DNA of 45,088 bases from Gemmatimonadota bacterium. Its GTDB lineage: Bacteria > JAAXHH01. The stretch spans positions 1 to 45,088 of the forward strand of contig JAPOYX010000066.1 of the NCBI GenBank assembly GCA_026706345.1, written 5' to 3'. Below the pieces are notes generated by a model. The model did not search any database and had not been told where the DNA came from. It saw nothing but the letters and a program-made list of their open reading frames with translations. The position numbers and the translations under genes were made by a program. This document shows positions 26,747-34,768 of this stretch, one piece after another. Positions within the stretch are counted from its first letter, which is position 1. Every line of letters starts with the position of its first letter.

Positions 26747-28729
26747 TCACTTCGCCGCCCGGACCGTCCGAGCGATTTCTTCTTCCATCGTGCCGATCAG
26801 GGCGTCCACTGTCATGTTCCCCTGGTCACCCTCGCCGCGCCGGCGGACCGATACGTCGCCCGCCTCCATCTCGCGGGCGCCGGCAATGGCCATGAAGGGG
26901 ATCTTCTTCGTCTCCGCCTCGCGGATCTTGTACCCGACTTTCTCGTTTCTCACGTCCGTCTCGACCCGGAAACCGGCGTCGGCCAGCCTGCGCTCCACCC
27001 CGCGGACATACTCGGTCTGGTGTTCCGAAATGCCGATCACGACCACCTGGACCGGCGCCAGCCAGGTCGGGAACGCGCCGGCGCAGTGCTCGATGTACAC
27101 GCCGAGGAACCGTTCCAGGCTTCCGAGTATGGCGCGGTGGATCATGACGGGCCGGGCGGGCTTGCCGGATTCGGTGATGTATTCCAGGTCGAAGAGCTCC
27201 GGCATGTTGAAATCGAGCTGGCACGTACCCAGTTGCCAGGGGCGCTGCAGGGCGTCCTTCACGAAGAAATCCACTTTCGGTCCGTAGAAGGCCGCTTCGC
27301 CGGGCGCCACCTCGTAATCGACTCCCAGGCTGTCCAGCACGCGGGCCAGGGTCTCCTCCGCCCGGTCCCAGAGCTCGTCGGAACCGGCGCGCTTGGCCGA
27401 CCGCGTGGACAGGTGGATGACGGTGTCCTCGAACCCGAGCGTGGTATAGGCGTCCGCCAGCATCTTGATGAAATCGTCGACTTCGTCCCGGATCTGGTCG
27501 GGACGGCAGAAGATGTGAGCGTCGTCCTGCGAAAAGGAGCGCACCCGCATCAGGCCGGCCGTCACCCCGGAACGTTCGTGCCGGTGCAGCCGGGCGAAAT
27601 CGGCGTAGCGGATGGGCAGGTCGCGGTAGGAATGGTGGCCCGCCGCGTACATGAGGCAGTGGCTGGGACAGTTCATCGGCTTGGGCGCAAATTCCCGTTC
27701 GTCGGCGTCGATGGTGAACATCTCGTCCCAGAAATGCTCGTAATGTCCCGAGGTCTTCCACAGCCCGGCTTCGTATATCAGCGGGGTGATGACTTCGTCG
27801 TAACCGTGCTTTCTATATAGATCGCGCACGTAGTCGGTCAGGGCGTTGTAGATCTGGGCGCCTTTCGGGAAGAAGAAGGGCGACGCCGGCGCGTAGGGAT
27901 GAAACATGAACAGCCCGAGCTGCCGGCCCAGCTTGCGGTGGTCCCGCCGCTCCGCCTCGGCGCGCCGTTCCAGGTACTCCTCCAGGTCGCTCTGGCGGGG
28001 ATAGGAAACGCCGTATATCCGCTGGAGGCTCTGGTTGTTCTCGTCGCCGTGCCAGTAGGCGGCCGCGACGCTGAGCAGCTTGAAAGCCTTGATCTTTCCG
28101 GTCGACGGGATGTGCGGGCCCCGGCAGAGGTCGATGAAATCCCCCTGCTCGTAGATGCTGATCACCTCGTCCGCGGCGAGGTCGTCGATCATCTCGACCT
28201 TGTAGGACTCGCCCCGCTCGGTGAACAGGGCGCGGGCATCCTCCCGGGAGAGTTCGCGGCGCCGGATCGGCATGTCCGCCCGGGACAGCTCGACCATGCG
28301 GCCCTCGATGCGCTCGAGATCATCTGCCGTGAACGGCGCCGGCATGTCGAAGTCGTAATAGAATCCCTCTTCGATCGGCGGACCGATGGTCAGCCGCGCT
28401 TCGGGGAACAGCTCCTTGGTGGCCTGGGCCATCAGGTGCGTACTGCTGTGCCAGTACACCTCGCGGCCCTCGGGATTGCTGAAGGTCAGCACTTCCAGGG
28501 AGGCGTCTCCGTCCAGCCGGTGGTCCAGGTCGACCTGGGCGCCGTCGATCTTGGCCGCGAGCGCCGCCCTGCCCAGGCCGGGACCGATGCGCGCCACAGC
28601 GTCCATGACCGTCGAACCCTGCTCCATTTCGATCTGACCGCCGTCGGGAAGTGTGATCCTGACGTTTTTCAATGACTTGCTCCTGGGCAGTACTGTGTCA
28701 GTTCCAGGCTGGTCCGCCTGATTCCGCAT
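26747..28729 (-). CDS. thrS: Threonine-tRNA ligase
   Basis: ThrS charges tRNA-Thr. Domains in order are: TGS (about 20-85), the editing domain with HSSTHLMAQA (about 93-102), the catalytic core with the zinc ligand Cys354 in MNCPSH, HRHERSGV (motif 2 region), and the C-terminal anticodon-binding domain. The start is either ATG 28729, 23 bases after the expected transcription start, or TTG 28672. The latter has GGAG upstream and would begin at the usual ThrS start. The extra 19 residues overlap a repeat-like CTGGTCCGCCTG, so the later start is quite possible. No T-box is visible. Confidence 0.95.
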   Translation of the reverse strand: MRNQADQPGTDTVLPRSKSLKNVRITLPDGGQIEMEQGSTVMDAVARIGPGLGRAALAAKIDGAQVDLDHRLDGDASLEVLTFSNPEGREVYWHSSTHLMAQATKELFPEARLTIGPPIEEGFYYDFDMPAPFTADDLERIEGRMVELSRADMPIRRRELSREDARALFTERGESYKVEMIDDLAADEVISIYEQGDFIDLCRGPHIPSTGKIKAFKLLSVAAAYWHGDENNQSLQRIYGVSYPRQSDLEEYLERRAEAERRDHRKLGRQLGLFMFHPYAPASPFFFPKGAQIYNALTDYVRDLYRKHGYDEVITPLIYEAGLWKTSGHYEHFWDEMFTIDADEREFAPKPMNCPSHCLMYAAGHHSYRDLPIRYADFARLHRHERSGVTAGLMRVRSFSQDDAHIFCRPDQIRDEVDDFIKMLADAYTTLGFEDTVIHLSTRSAKRAGSDELWDRAEETLARVLDSLGVDYEVAPGEAAFYGPKVDFFVKDALQRPWQLGTCQLDFNMPELFDLEYITESGKPARPVMIHRAILGSLERFLGVYIEHCAGAFPTWLAPVQVVVIGISEHQTEYVRGVERRLADAGFRVETDVRNEKVGYKIREAETKKIPFMAIAGAREMEAGDVSVRRRGEGDQGNMTVDALIGTMEEEIARTVRAAK

Positions 28730-28758
28730 GGCCTTTCCACCTACCGGACAAACAGAAA

Positions 28759-28787
28759 AAAATAAGGCGCGAGACGGAATTTGTCAA
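28759..28787 (-). promoter_or_regulatory. Sigma70-type promoter for thrS and the infC-pheT block
   Basis: On the minus strand a perfect TTGACA (28782-28787) is followed after 17 bases by TATTTT (28759-28764). The expected transcription start is near 28752, just upstream of thrS. Confidence 0.6.
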
Positions 28788-28812
28788 TAGAATTACCTGG
28801 CCCAAAATCCCG

Positions 28813-30270
28813 TCAACGATCGAACAGACTGCCCATCATGTCGCTGTAAGAACGCCGGCCGTCTGCGACGTTCTTGCTGATCCGAGAATGCTGGTGCAGA
28901 CCCTCGAGCAGGAATTCCATGGCGACGGCGAGTTCGGCCCGGCTTTCCGTTCGGATATGCTCGCCGGCCAGTTTCCGCAACCCGCCGACACCGTTCAACG
29001 CGCTGTAATAGGATTTGTCGTCCATGGTGTCCGAAATCTCGACTGTTTTTCCCTCCTCGAACCAGTCGAGGACTTCCCGGTAGTACGCGCCGCGTTCGTC
29101 ATCCTCGCCGTAAACCGCGGGAAAGTAGTTTCCGAAGACTTCTTTCACGGCCCGCCCGATCAGCGCCTCGGCCACCTTTACCTCGCCTTCCTGCTCGCCC
29201 TCGTACACGAGTTCGAGCTTGCCCGTCATCGCCGGTATCACCGCGGAAAGATCACACATGCGGGGAACGACGGACCGGCGCTTCTGCAATATGCTTCGCT
29301 TTTCGACCTGGCTGACCAGGTTTTCCATGGCGGCGATGGTCATGCGCGTGCTCACGCCGGAAGTCTGGTCGATGAATTCGCTGCCACGGGCCTGGAAGGC
29401 GATCTCTTCCACCGTTTCGCGTATGAAGGACGGCATGTCGATGCGGACGCCGCCGGGCCGGTCGGTCCAGGCCTCCTGGTCGGTGATGGCCAGGGCGTAC
29501 GTGCGGTTGACCGGATAGTGGGTGAGGATCTGCGAGTCGATCCGGTCCTTGAGCGGGGTGATGATGGCGCCCCGGTTGGTGTAGTCCTCCGGGTTCGCCG
29601 AGAAGACGATCATCACGTCCAGGGGAATCCGGACGGGAAACCCCCGGATCTGGATGTCCTTCTCTTCCATGATGTTCAGCAGGCCGACCTGGATGCGGGG
29701 CTGGAGATCGGGCAATTCGTTGACGGCGAAGATGCCCCGGTTCATCCGCGGGATGATGCCGAAGTGGATTACGCCCTCGTGGGCGTAGTGCAGCCGCTGA
29801 GAGGCCGCCTTGATGGGATCGATGTCGCCGATCAGGTCGGAGATGGTCACGTCGGGCGTGGCGAGTTTTTCGCCGTACCGTCGCGACCGGCCGATCCATT
29901 CGATGGGCGTGTCGTCCCCGCGCTCGGTCACGAGGTCCCGGGCGCGCCGGCTGACGGGCGCGAAGGGCGAGCTGTTGATCTCGCAGCCTTCGATCACGGG
30001 CAGGTACTCGTCGAGCAGCGTGACCAGCGATCTCAGGATGCGGGTCTTCGCCTGTCCTCGCAGCCCGAGAAGAATGAAGTCGTGCCGGGACAGGATCGCG
30101 TTGATCAGTTCGGGAATGACGGTCTGGTCATATCCGACTATGCCGGGAAAGACCTGCTCGCCGCGGGTGAGTTTGCCGATCAGGTTGTCCCGCATCTCGT
30201 CTTTAATGGTACGTTGCGGATAACCCATGCCGCGCAGCGCGCCGATGGTAGTGGCAGCGGTATAGTCCAT
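28813..30270 (-). CDS. AAA+ ATPase of the magnesium chelatase ChlI / MoxR type
   Basis: The 485-residue protein has a P-loop GLRGQAKT at 69-76. The Walker B region reads IFAVNELPDL, so the usual Asp-Glu is Asn-Glu. Sensor 1 lies in SANPEDYTNRG. The general layout is that of ChlI/MoxR AAA+ proteins, which often work with a VWA-domain partner on protein or cofactor substrates; no such partner is adjacent. A GTG at 30408 would add 46 residues, but a strong promoter lies inside that stretch, so ATG 30270 is the likely start. It is divergent from the PBP1A operon. Its role is unknown; Mg-chelation is unlikely without ChlH/ChlD. Confidence 0.8.
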   Translation of the reverse strand: MDYTAATTIGALRGMGYPQRTIKDEMRDNLIGKLTRGEQVFPGIVGYDQTVIPELINAILSRHDFILLGLRGQAKTRILRSLVTLLDEYLPVIEGCEINSSPFAPVSRRARDLVTERGDDTPIEWIGRSRRYGEKLATPDVTISDLIGDIDPIKAASQRLHYAHEGVIHFGIIPRMNRGIFAVNELPDLQPRIQVGLLNIMEEKDIQIRGFPVRIPLDVMIVFSANPEDYTNRGAIITPLKDRIDSQILTHYPVNRTYALAITDQEAWTDRPGGVRIDMPSFIRETVEEIAFQARGSEFIDQTSGVSTRMTIAAMENLVSQVEKRSILQKRRSVVPRMCDLSAVIPAMTGKLELVYEGEQEGEVKVAEALIGRAVKEVFGNYFPAVYGEDDERGAYYREVLDWFEEGKTVEISDTMDDKSYYSALNGVGGLRKLAGEHIRTESRAELAVAMEFLLEGLHQHSRISKNVADGRRSYSDMMGSLFDR

Positions 30271-30346
30271 TTGCTCCCGGGAGTCCGTGACGGGATGGAT
30301 TCGAGGGAGGATCCGTGGCGTGGATTTCCCCTTCGACCGTCGACGG

Positions 30347-30375
30347 ATTCTATCGCGGAAGGCCCGTCCTGTCAA
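30347..30375 (-). promoter_or_regulatory. Strong sigma70-type promoter for the ChlI/MoxR-like gene
   Basis: On the minus strand TTGACA (30370-30375) is followed by exactly 17 bases and TAGAAT (30347-30352), an 11/12 match. The transcription start near 30340 gives a leader of about 70 bases to ATG 30270. Confidence 0.8.
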
Positions 30376-30419
30376 CAGTTTTTTGGCTTCTCCCAGGGGC
30401 CGTAACACCGTCTTTTCCT

Positions 30420-30448
30420 TTGACTTCGCCGGCCTTTCGGCCTATGTT
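30420..30448 (+). promoter_or_regulatory. Sigma70-type promoter for the PBP1A operon
   Basis: TTGACT (30420-30425) is followed by 17 bases and TATGTT (30443-30448). The ATG of the first gene lies only nine bases after the -10 box, so the transcript would be leaderless or nearly so. Confidence 0.6.
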
Positions 30449-30456
30449 GAAAGGTC

Positions 30457-31380
30457 ATGAAGAATCTGATCCACGCAGTGCCCGCCGCGTTGCTGACCGT
30501 CGCGCTGATTGCCGTGGGCCTGGTCGAAGTGCGCTGGCACGTCATCGAACGGTTCGTCGGCGCCTACATGGATGCCCGAAACGATTCCCGCGACCGGCTG
30601 GAGCGGTTCGTGAACCAGGAAACCCAGACCAACCAGGCGCTGGAGCATGCGAACCGGTTAATCGAACAGCGCAGCCAGGTAGCGTTGGACACGGAGGGCG
30701 AACCCGCGGAATCGAAAATCCGGTATGCTCCGGCGTCGGAGATCGTCCGGCTGGAACGCGGACACAAGCTGATCATGACCCGGGATCGCTTCCTGGACCT
30801 TCCCGAACGGCTTACCGGGACCGCCGATCCTTCCGGGGAGCCGGCCGATCCGCCTTCGGGCGACCCGTCGTACAAACTGCCGGATGCCCGTCCGGACGCG
30901 CGGTCTCCAGCCCGGGTGGATTTACGGCCCGACGCGCCGTCGCCGTTCGAACCCGATTCCGTGGAAGGCTGGACGCGCACGGTCGTTATCCGGCCGGGGT
31001 GGATTCGCCGGGGCGAAGTCTACCTGGTGGACGACGAAAACTACATCCTCCACCGGATGCCGATATCGGTTGAACAATTCGATCTCATCGACGCGTATGC
31101 GACGGCGGCTGATGGACGGATGCACGAAGACATGGAGCACGTGTACGGGCCCGGGATGTTTTTCGAAACGTTGCGGAGCCTGGACATGGAAATGCGGGAC
31201 GAAATCATCGATCCACTGCGGTTCCGGGAACTCGAGGCCACCGCGCAGCGGGTAGGGGTGTCCGAGAACCAGCGGATCATCCAGATCGAACGGTTGGTAG
31301 ACGGCCGGATCGACGTGGTCACCATACCGGTATCCGCGGATCTGTTCGTGGAACTGTACGTGGCGCTGGGAGCGCTGTGA
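30457..31380 (+). CDS. Membrane-anchored protein of unknown function, coupled to PBP1A
   Basis: I do not recognise the family. The 307-residue protein has one hydrophobic N-terminal segment (about 5-24), probably a signal anchor. A helical region (35-75) follows, then a Pro/Asp-rich linker at about 120-165 and a compact C-terminal part that starts near VEGWTRTVVIRPGWIRRGEVY. The linker contains repeated PDARPDA/RPDAPSP-like units, as in periplasmic spacer regions. Its TGA overlaps the GTG of the PBP1A gene (GTGA), so the two are translationally coupled. A periplasmic partner or regulator of PBP1A is the natural guess (inference only). Confidence 0.8.
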   Translation: MKNLIHAVPAALLTVALIAVGLVEVRWHVIERFVGAYMDARNDSRDRLERFVNQETQTNQALEHANRLIEQRSQVALDTEGEPAESKIRYAPASEIVRLERGHKLIMTRDRFLDLPERLTGTADPSGEPADPPSGDPSYKLPDARPDARSPARVDLRPDAPSPFEPDSVEGWTRTVVIRPGWIRRGEVYLVDDENYILHRMPISVEQFDLIDAYATAADGRMHEDMEHVYGPGMFFETLRSLDMEMRDEIIDPLRFRELEATAQRVGVSENQRIIQIERLVDGRIDVVTIPVSADLFVELYVALGAL

Positions 31381-33764
31381 TCCGTCCGCTTCCGACGGAC
31401 CGGGATTGGGCGATGGATTTCTTTCGATACTTCAGGCGGATAGTGTACGGCATTTCCGGCGCGTTGCTGCTCGGCGTGCTGACGGCCGTCATTCTGTTTT
31501 TCTTCACCGTTCCATCCATTCCCCGCCTGCCGGACGACCTGAACGACATCTTCGGACAGATGACCCGGATCTACGCCCATGACCGGGAGGGCAATCCCCG
31601 CCTGGTCCATACCCTGGGCGGACATAGCCGGGTCGACCTGGAAGAGATTGCGCCGGTGTTCCGTGACGCGATCATCGCCACGGAGGACGCCGATTTCTTC
31701 AACCACCGGGGCGTAGACAAACCCGGCATCGTCCGGGCCTTCGTGACCAATCTCCTCGAAGGCCGGATCCTGGGGCAGGGTGCGAGCACGATCACCCAGC
31801 AACTGGCGCGCCACCTCTTCTTTACCCGCGAGAAGGTATGGATCCGCAAGATCAGGGAAGCTTTGGCGTCGACGCAGATCGAGGCGAGATTCAGCAAGGA
31901 CGAGATCCTCTCCGCCTACTGCAACAACATGTATTTCGGTGCCGACGCCTACGGCGTTGAAGAGGCCGCGCAACGGTTCTTCAGCAAGCGCGCGAGCGAC
32001 CTCACGCTGGGCGAATCCACCCTGCTTGCCGGCCTGGTCCAGCGGCCGAGCGACTACAACCCCTACTATCGCATGGACCGGGCGCTCAGCCGCAGGGAGA
32101 CCGTGTTTCATCGCATGATGGACAACGGGTATATCACGGAGGAAGATGCCGCGCTGGCCCGGGAGGAAGAGCTCACGCTCAAGGGGACAAGCATCGGTCC
32201 GGCCAGGGGCCCGTACTACCTCGATTACGTCGAGGACCTCCTGGTCCGGCGATTCGGCAGCAACCTGGTCTACAACGGCGGACTCACCGTGTACATCGCC
32301 ATGGACCTGGAAATGCAGGAACTCGCCGAGGAGACCATCAGCACCCGTATGGCCTACGTGGATTCGCTGGTCGGCGACCCGGCCTACGAAACGGCCACGG
32401 CGGAAGAGAAGAAGCGGGCGCTCGAAGCGGCGCTGGTCGCCGTCGACACGCGGACCGGAGCGGTTCGCGCCCTGGCCGGGGGCCGAGACTACACGGCGAG
32501 CGAATTCAACCGGGCCGTCGAAAGCAACCGGCAACCGGGGTCCGGCTTCAAGCCCGTCGTCTACCTGGCGGCGCTGGACCACCTGGGTTATTCCGCCAAC
32601 ACGGTCGTCGTGGACGAGCCCGTGGCCTATACCACCGAACTGGGCGATCTCTGGGAACCGCAGAACTTCACCCGGGAATACGAAGGGCCCGTCATCCTCA
32701 AGCGGGCCTTCATGCGTTCGATCAACGTGGTCTCCGCGAAACTGGTCAGCGAAGTCGGTCCGTCGAAGGTCATCGAGTACGCCCGCCGCCTGGGCATCAC
32801 CAGTCCGCTGGAGCCCATACTTTCCCTGGCGCTGGGCACCAACGGCGTCTCGCCGCTGGAGATGGCTTCCGCCTATTCCGTGTTCGCCACGGGCGGGGTC
32901 TACCACAGGCCCTATGTCATCACCCGCGTGGAAGATTCCGAGGGCAGGATGATCGAGGAAACCGAACCGGAATCGCGCCGCGTGATCAGCGAGCAGTCCG
33001 CCTACCTGATGCTCGACCTCCTGCGTGGGGTCATAAGCGGCGGCACGGGCGTCGGTGTACGCTATCGATACGGGTTCACCGCGCCGAGCGGCGGGAAGAC
33101 GGGGACTTCGAGCGAATCCAGGGACGTATGGTTCAACGGTTTTACGAAGGATCTCGCGACTTCCGTCTGGGTGGGGTACGACGATGCCCGGCCCCTCCTG
33201 TCCATCGAGGAAGACGAGGAGATTACCGGCGCTTCCGGCGCCATACCCGTCTGGGCGGCTTTCATGAAACAGGCCACGGCGCTGCAGGAACAAGGTGAAG
33301 TCCAGGCGATGATGGCGGCGGCCGATTCCGCGCGCGGCCTGCCCGCCGGTCTTCCGGCCGACAGAACCGGCGATAGTGTCGGACCGGACGCCGGTGAAGA
33401 AATGACCTCGGACGAGGAAGCGAAACCCCCGCCGGCTTTCCCCATGCCGCTGGGCATCGAAAAGATCCGGGTCGACTTTCGCACGGGCCGGTTGTCGCAG
33501 AACCCGGAACGCTCCCTGGTCGTGACCGTCCGGGGCACGAATCCCAGGGTAAGGACGGAGATGATCTCGCCGGACGGTGCAACACCCGAGGAGACCGGTA
33601 TGATGGAGATGCCGGACGGTGCAGCACCCGAAGAGACCGGACTGATGAAGACGCCGGCGACGAAAGAACCGCCGGGTCAGGCCGATCGGGCGTCACAGGG
33701 GGAACAGTCCGCCGAGACAGGAGAGTCCATCCCGGAGGATTCACCGGGACCTGTTGATCGATAG
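31377..33764 (+). CDS. Class A penicillin-binding protein (PBP1A, glycosyltransferase/transpeptidase)
   Basis: This is a bifunctional peptidoglycan synthase. A membrane anchor (about 24-45) is followed by the glycosyltransferase domain with catalytic Glu103 in ATEDADFF and GASTITQQLA at 135-144. The transpeptidase domain has nucleophile Ser389 in SGFK, SIN at about 448 and KTGT at 574. The C-terminal about 130 residues are a disordered, acidic, Pro-rich tail with two copies of a PDGA(T/A)PEETG unit encoded at 33561-33645. The start is GTG 31377, overlapping the upstream gene, or ATG 31413. It ends convergent with a small unknown gene. Confidence 0.95.
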   Translation: MIRPLPTDRDWAMDFFRYFRRIVYGISGALLLGVLTAVILFFFTVPSIPRLPDDLNDIFGQMTRIYAHDREGNPRLVHTLGGHSRVDLEEIAPVFRDAIIATEDADFFNHRGVDKPGIVRAFVTNLLEGRILGQGASTITQQLARHLFFTREKVWIRKIREALASTQIEARFSKDEILSAYCNNMYFGADAYGVEEAAQRFFSKRASDLTLGESTLLAGLVQRPSDYNPYYRMDRALSRRETVFHRMMDNGYITEEDAALAREEELTLKGTSIGPARGPYYLDYVEDLLVRRFGSNLVYNGGLTVYIAMDLEMQELAEETISTRMAYVDSLVGDPAYETATAEEKKRALEAALVAVDTRTGAVRALAGGRDYTASEFNRAVESNRQPGSGFKPVVYLAALDHLGYSANTVVVDEPVAYTTELGDLWEPQNFTREYEGPVILKRAFMRSINVVSAKLVSEVGPSKVIEYARRLGITSPLEPILSLALGTNGVSPLEMASAYSVFATGGVYHRPYVITRVEDSEGRMIEETEPESRRVISEQSAYLMLDLLRGVISGGTGVGVRYRYGFTAPSGGKTGTSSESRDVWFNGFTKDLATSVWVGYDDARPLLSIEEDEEITGASGAIPVWAAFMKQATALQEQGEVQAMMAAADSARGLPAGLPADRTGDSVGPDAGEEMTSDEEAKPPPAFPMPLGIEKIRVDFRTGRLSQNPERSLVVTVRGTNPRVRTEMISPDGATPEETGMMEMPDGAAPEETGLMKTPATKEPPGQADRASQGEQSAETGESIPEDSPGPVDR

Positions 33765-33800
33765 GGCTGGTGTTGGAGGGGCGTGGGACTACGCAGGGGA

Positions 33801-34076
33801 TCAGTTCCCGGGCGGGTGCTCCGGCCCATTCCGGTTGCGGTCTATCGCTTCCCGCACCGCGGGAATCAGGAACACGTTTTCCAAAGGAAACTCGGAAAAG
33901 GCGCGGCCGAGGAGGTTGATCCGGCTGTCCGTGTCGAGCCGCTTGTTGATCACGATATGATACCTTCCGCGGTATCGGCACAGCCCGCCGTCGCCATCCA
34001 GCTTGCCATATCGGACCCTGATCGACATCCGTTCCGCCAGATCTTCGAATTCCTGCAGTAGCGTCGTACTGTCCAT
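33801..34076 (-). CDS. Small conserved-looking protein of unknown function
   Basis: The protein, 91 residues from ATG 34076, is soluble and ends in a Pro/Gly tail. It has the pattern ERMSIRVRYGKLDGDGGLCRYRG, then a HIVINKRL strand, a helix ending LLGRAFSEFPL and IPAVREAIDR. Small proteins of this layout (a strand, GGLCRxRG, then a helix with a conserved PAVRE end) occur in several FCB-like genomes as far as I recall, without known function. A GTG at 34160 would extend it by 28 residues. Neither start has a clear ribosome site, so the start is open. Confidence 0.65.
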   Translation of the reverse strand: MDSTTLLQEFEDLAERMSIRVRYGKLDGDGGLCRYRGRYHIVINKRLDTDSRINLLGRAFSEFPLENVFLIPAVREAIDRNRNGPEHPPGN

Positions 34077-34179
34077 GTCACACACGGATGTGAAGACGAA
34101 CCGTTCGACCCGGCGGTCCTGCAAGCTCCCGGGAAGCACGGACCGTATTCGGTAATACACGGCGCGTTAATGTACGTAA

Positions 34180-34206
34180 AGTATAGCGGACGCCTGGCCG
34201 GGTCAA
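34180..34206 (-). promoter_or_regulatory. Possible promoter for the small unknown gene
   Basis: On the minus strand TTGACC (34201-34206) and TATACT (34180-34185) are separated by 15 bases, two fewer than ideal. The boxes themselves are good matches. Confidence 0.4.
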
Positions 34207-34305
34207 GAACCGAAGTCCTGTCGCGGGGCCGCGGCCGTCCGATGGAGCCCGGCAGGGCGCAGGTCTCAAGGGTAGTTCCAACCGCCCGTCGAGATCAAAA
34301 AACCC

Positions 34306-34334
34306 TTGACACTCGGTAGGCGGATTTCGATATT
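34306..34334 (+). promoter_or_regulatory. Promoter for the tRNA-Gly/tRNA-Cys pair
   Basis: A perfect TTGACA (34306-34311) is followed after 17 bases by GATATT (34329-34334), a 4/6 match. The predicted start near 34341 lies 40 bases before tRNA-Gly. Confidence 0.65.
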
Positions 34335-34380
34335 CCGGGAAAGTTTCGCGGCACCGTCCTGATGGGTTCGCGTACAATCA

Positions 34381-34452
34381 GCGGGAGTAGCTCAGCGGTA
34401 GAGCATCACCTTGCCAAGGTGAGGGTCGCGGGTTCAAGCCCCGTCTCCCGCC
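34381..34452 (+). tRNA. tRNA-Gly (anticodon GCC)
   Basis: The 72-base cloverleaf has a 7-bp acceptor stem GCGGGAG/CTCCCGC, a D arm GCTC/GAGC, an anticodon loop TTGCCAA and a T arm with TTCAAGC. The anticodon GCC reads GGC codons. The discriminator base appears to be C, unusual for tRNA-Gly, and no CCA is encoded. Confidence 0.95.
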
Positions 34453-34461
34453 TTCGGACGT

Positions 34462-34533
34462 GGCGGCATAGCCAAGTGGCTAAGGCACGGGATTGCAAAT
34501 CCTCGATCGCCGGTTCGAATCCGGCTGCCGCCT
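34462..34533 (+). tRNA. tRNA-Cys (anticodon GCA)
   Basis: The 72-base cloverleaf has acceptor stem GGCGGCA/TGCCGCC, anticodon loop TTGCAAA (GCA) and T loop TTCGAAT. The discriminator is T (U73), the identity base for tRNA-Cys. The outermost anticodon-stem pair is a C-C mismatch followed by a G-U pair. CCA is not encoded. It lies nine bases after tRNA-Gly, so both probably share one transcript. Confidence 0.93.
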
Positions 34534-34682
34534 TGTATCCCTCCAGCCTCCTGTATCCCCATTGCATTCGATCGTGGCCGTCCTTCCCGGAATCGCCGAG
34601 TTCCCGGCGGGCGAACTGTGTTCGCGAGAGCAGTCGTCCTGCCGCGCGCGGCGACAGGCGCCGCCACGCGGTCCGTTCCTCC

Positions 34683-34711
34683 TTGCGACGGTCGAATCCC
34701 CTCCGTATAAT
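34683..34711 (+). promoter_or_regulatory. Promoter for the beta-propeller/PhyH/SDR genes
   Basis: TTGCGA (34683-34688) is followed by 17 bases and a perfect TATAAT (34706-34711). The transcription start near 34718 gives a leader of about 50 bases to the first gene. The rest of the 235-base gap after tRNA-Cys shows no gene. Confidence 0.65.
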
Positions 34712-34768
34712 AGCCATCGAATGATCACAGTTTCTGCCAGAACCTCACCTTAAACAGATTCTTGTGCC

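Noticed and set aside
28730-28812. A T-box or other riboswitch upstream of thrS
   Set aside because: The leader between the promoter and thrS is too short (23-80 bases), and no T-box features are visible.
31041-33293. A 750-codon minus-strand frame opposite PBP1A
   Set aside because: It is a mirror frame of a gene with all catalytic motifs.
34321-34760. Short frames across the tRNA pair
   Set aside because: They overlap two clear tRNA genes and have no support.
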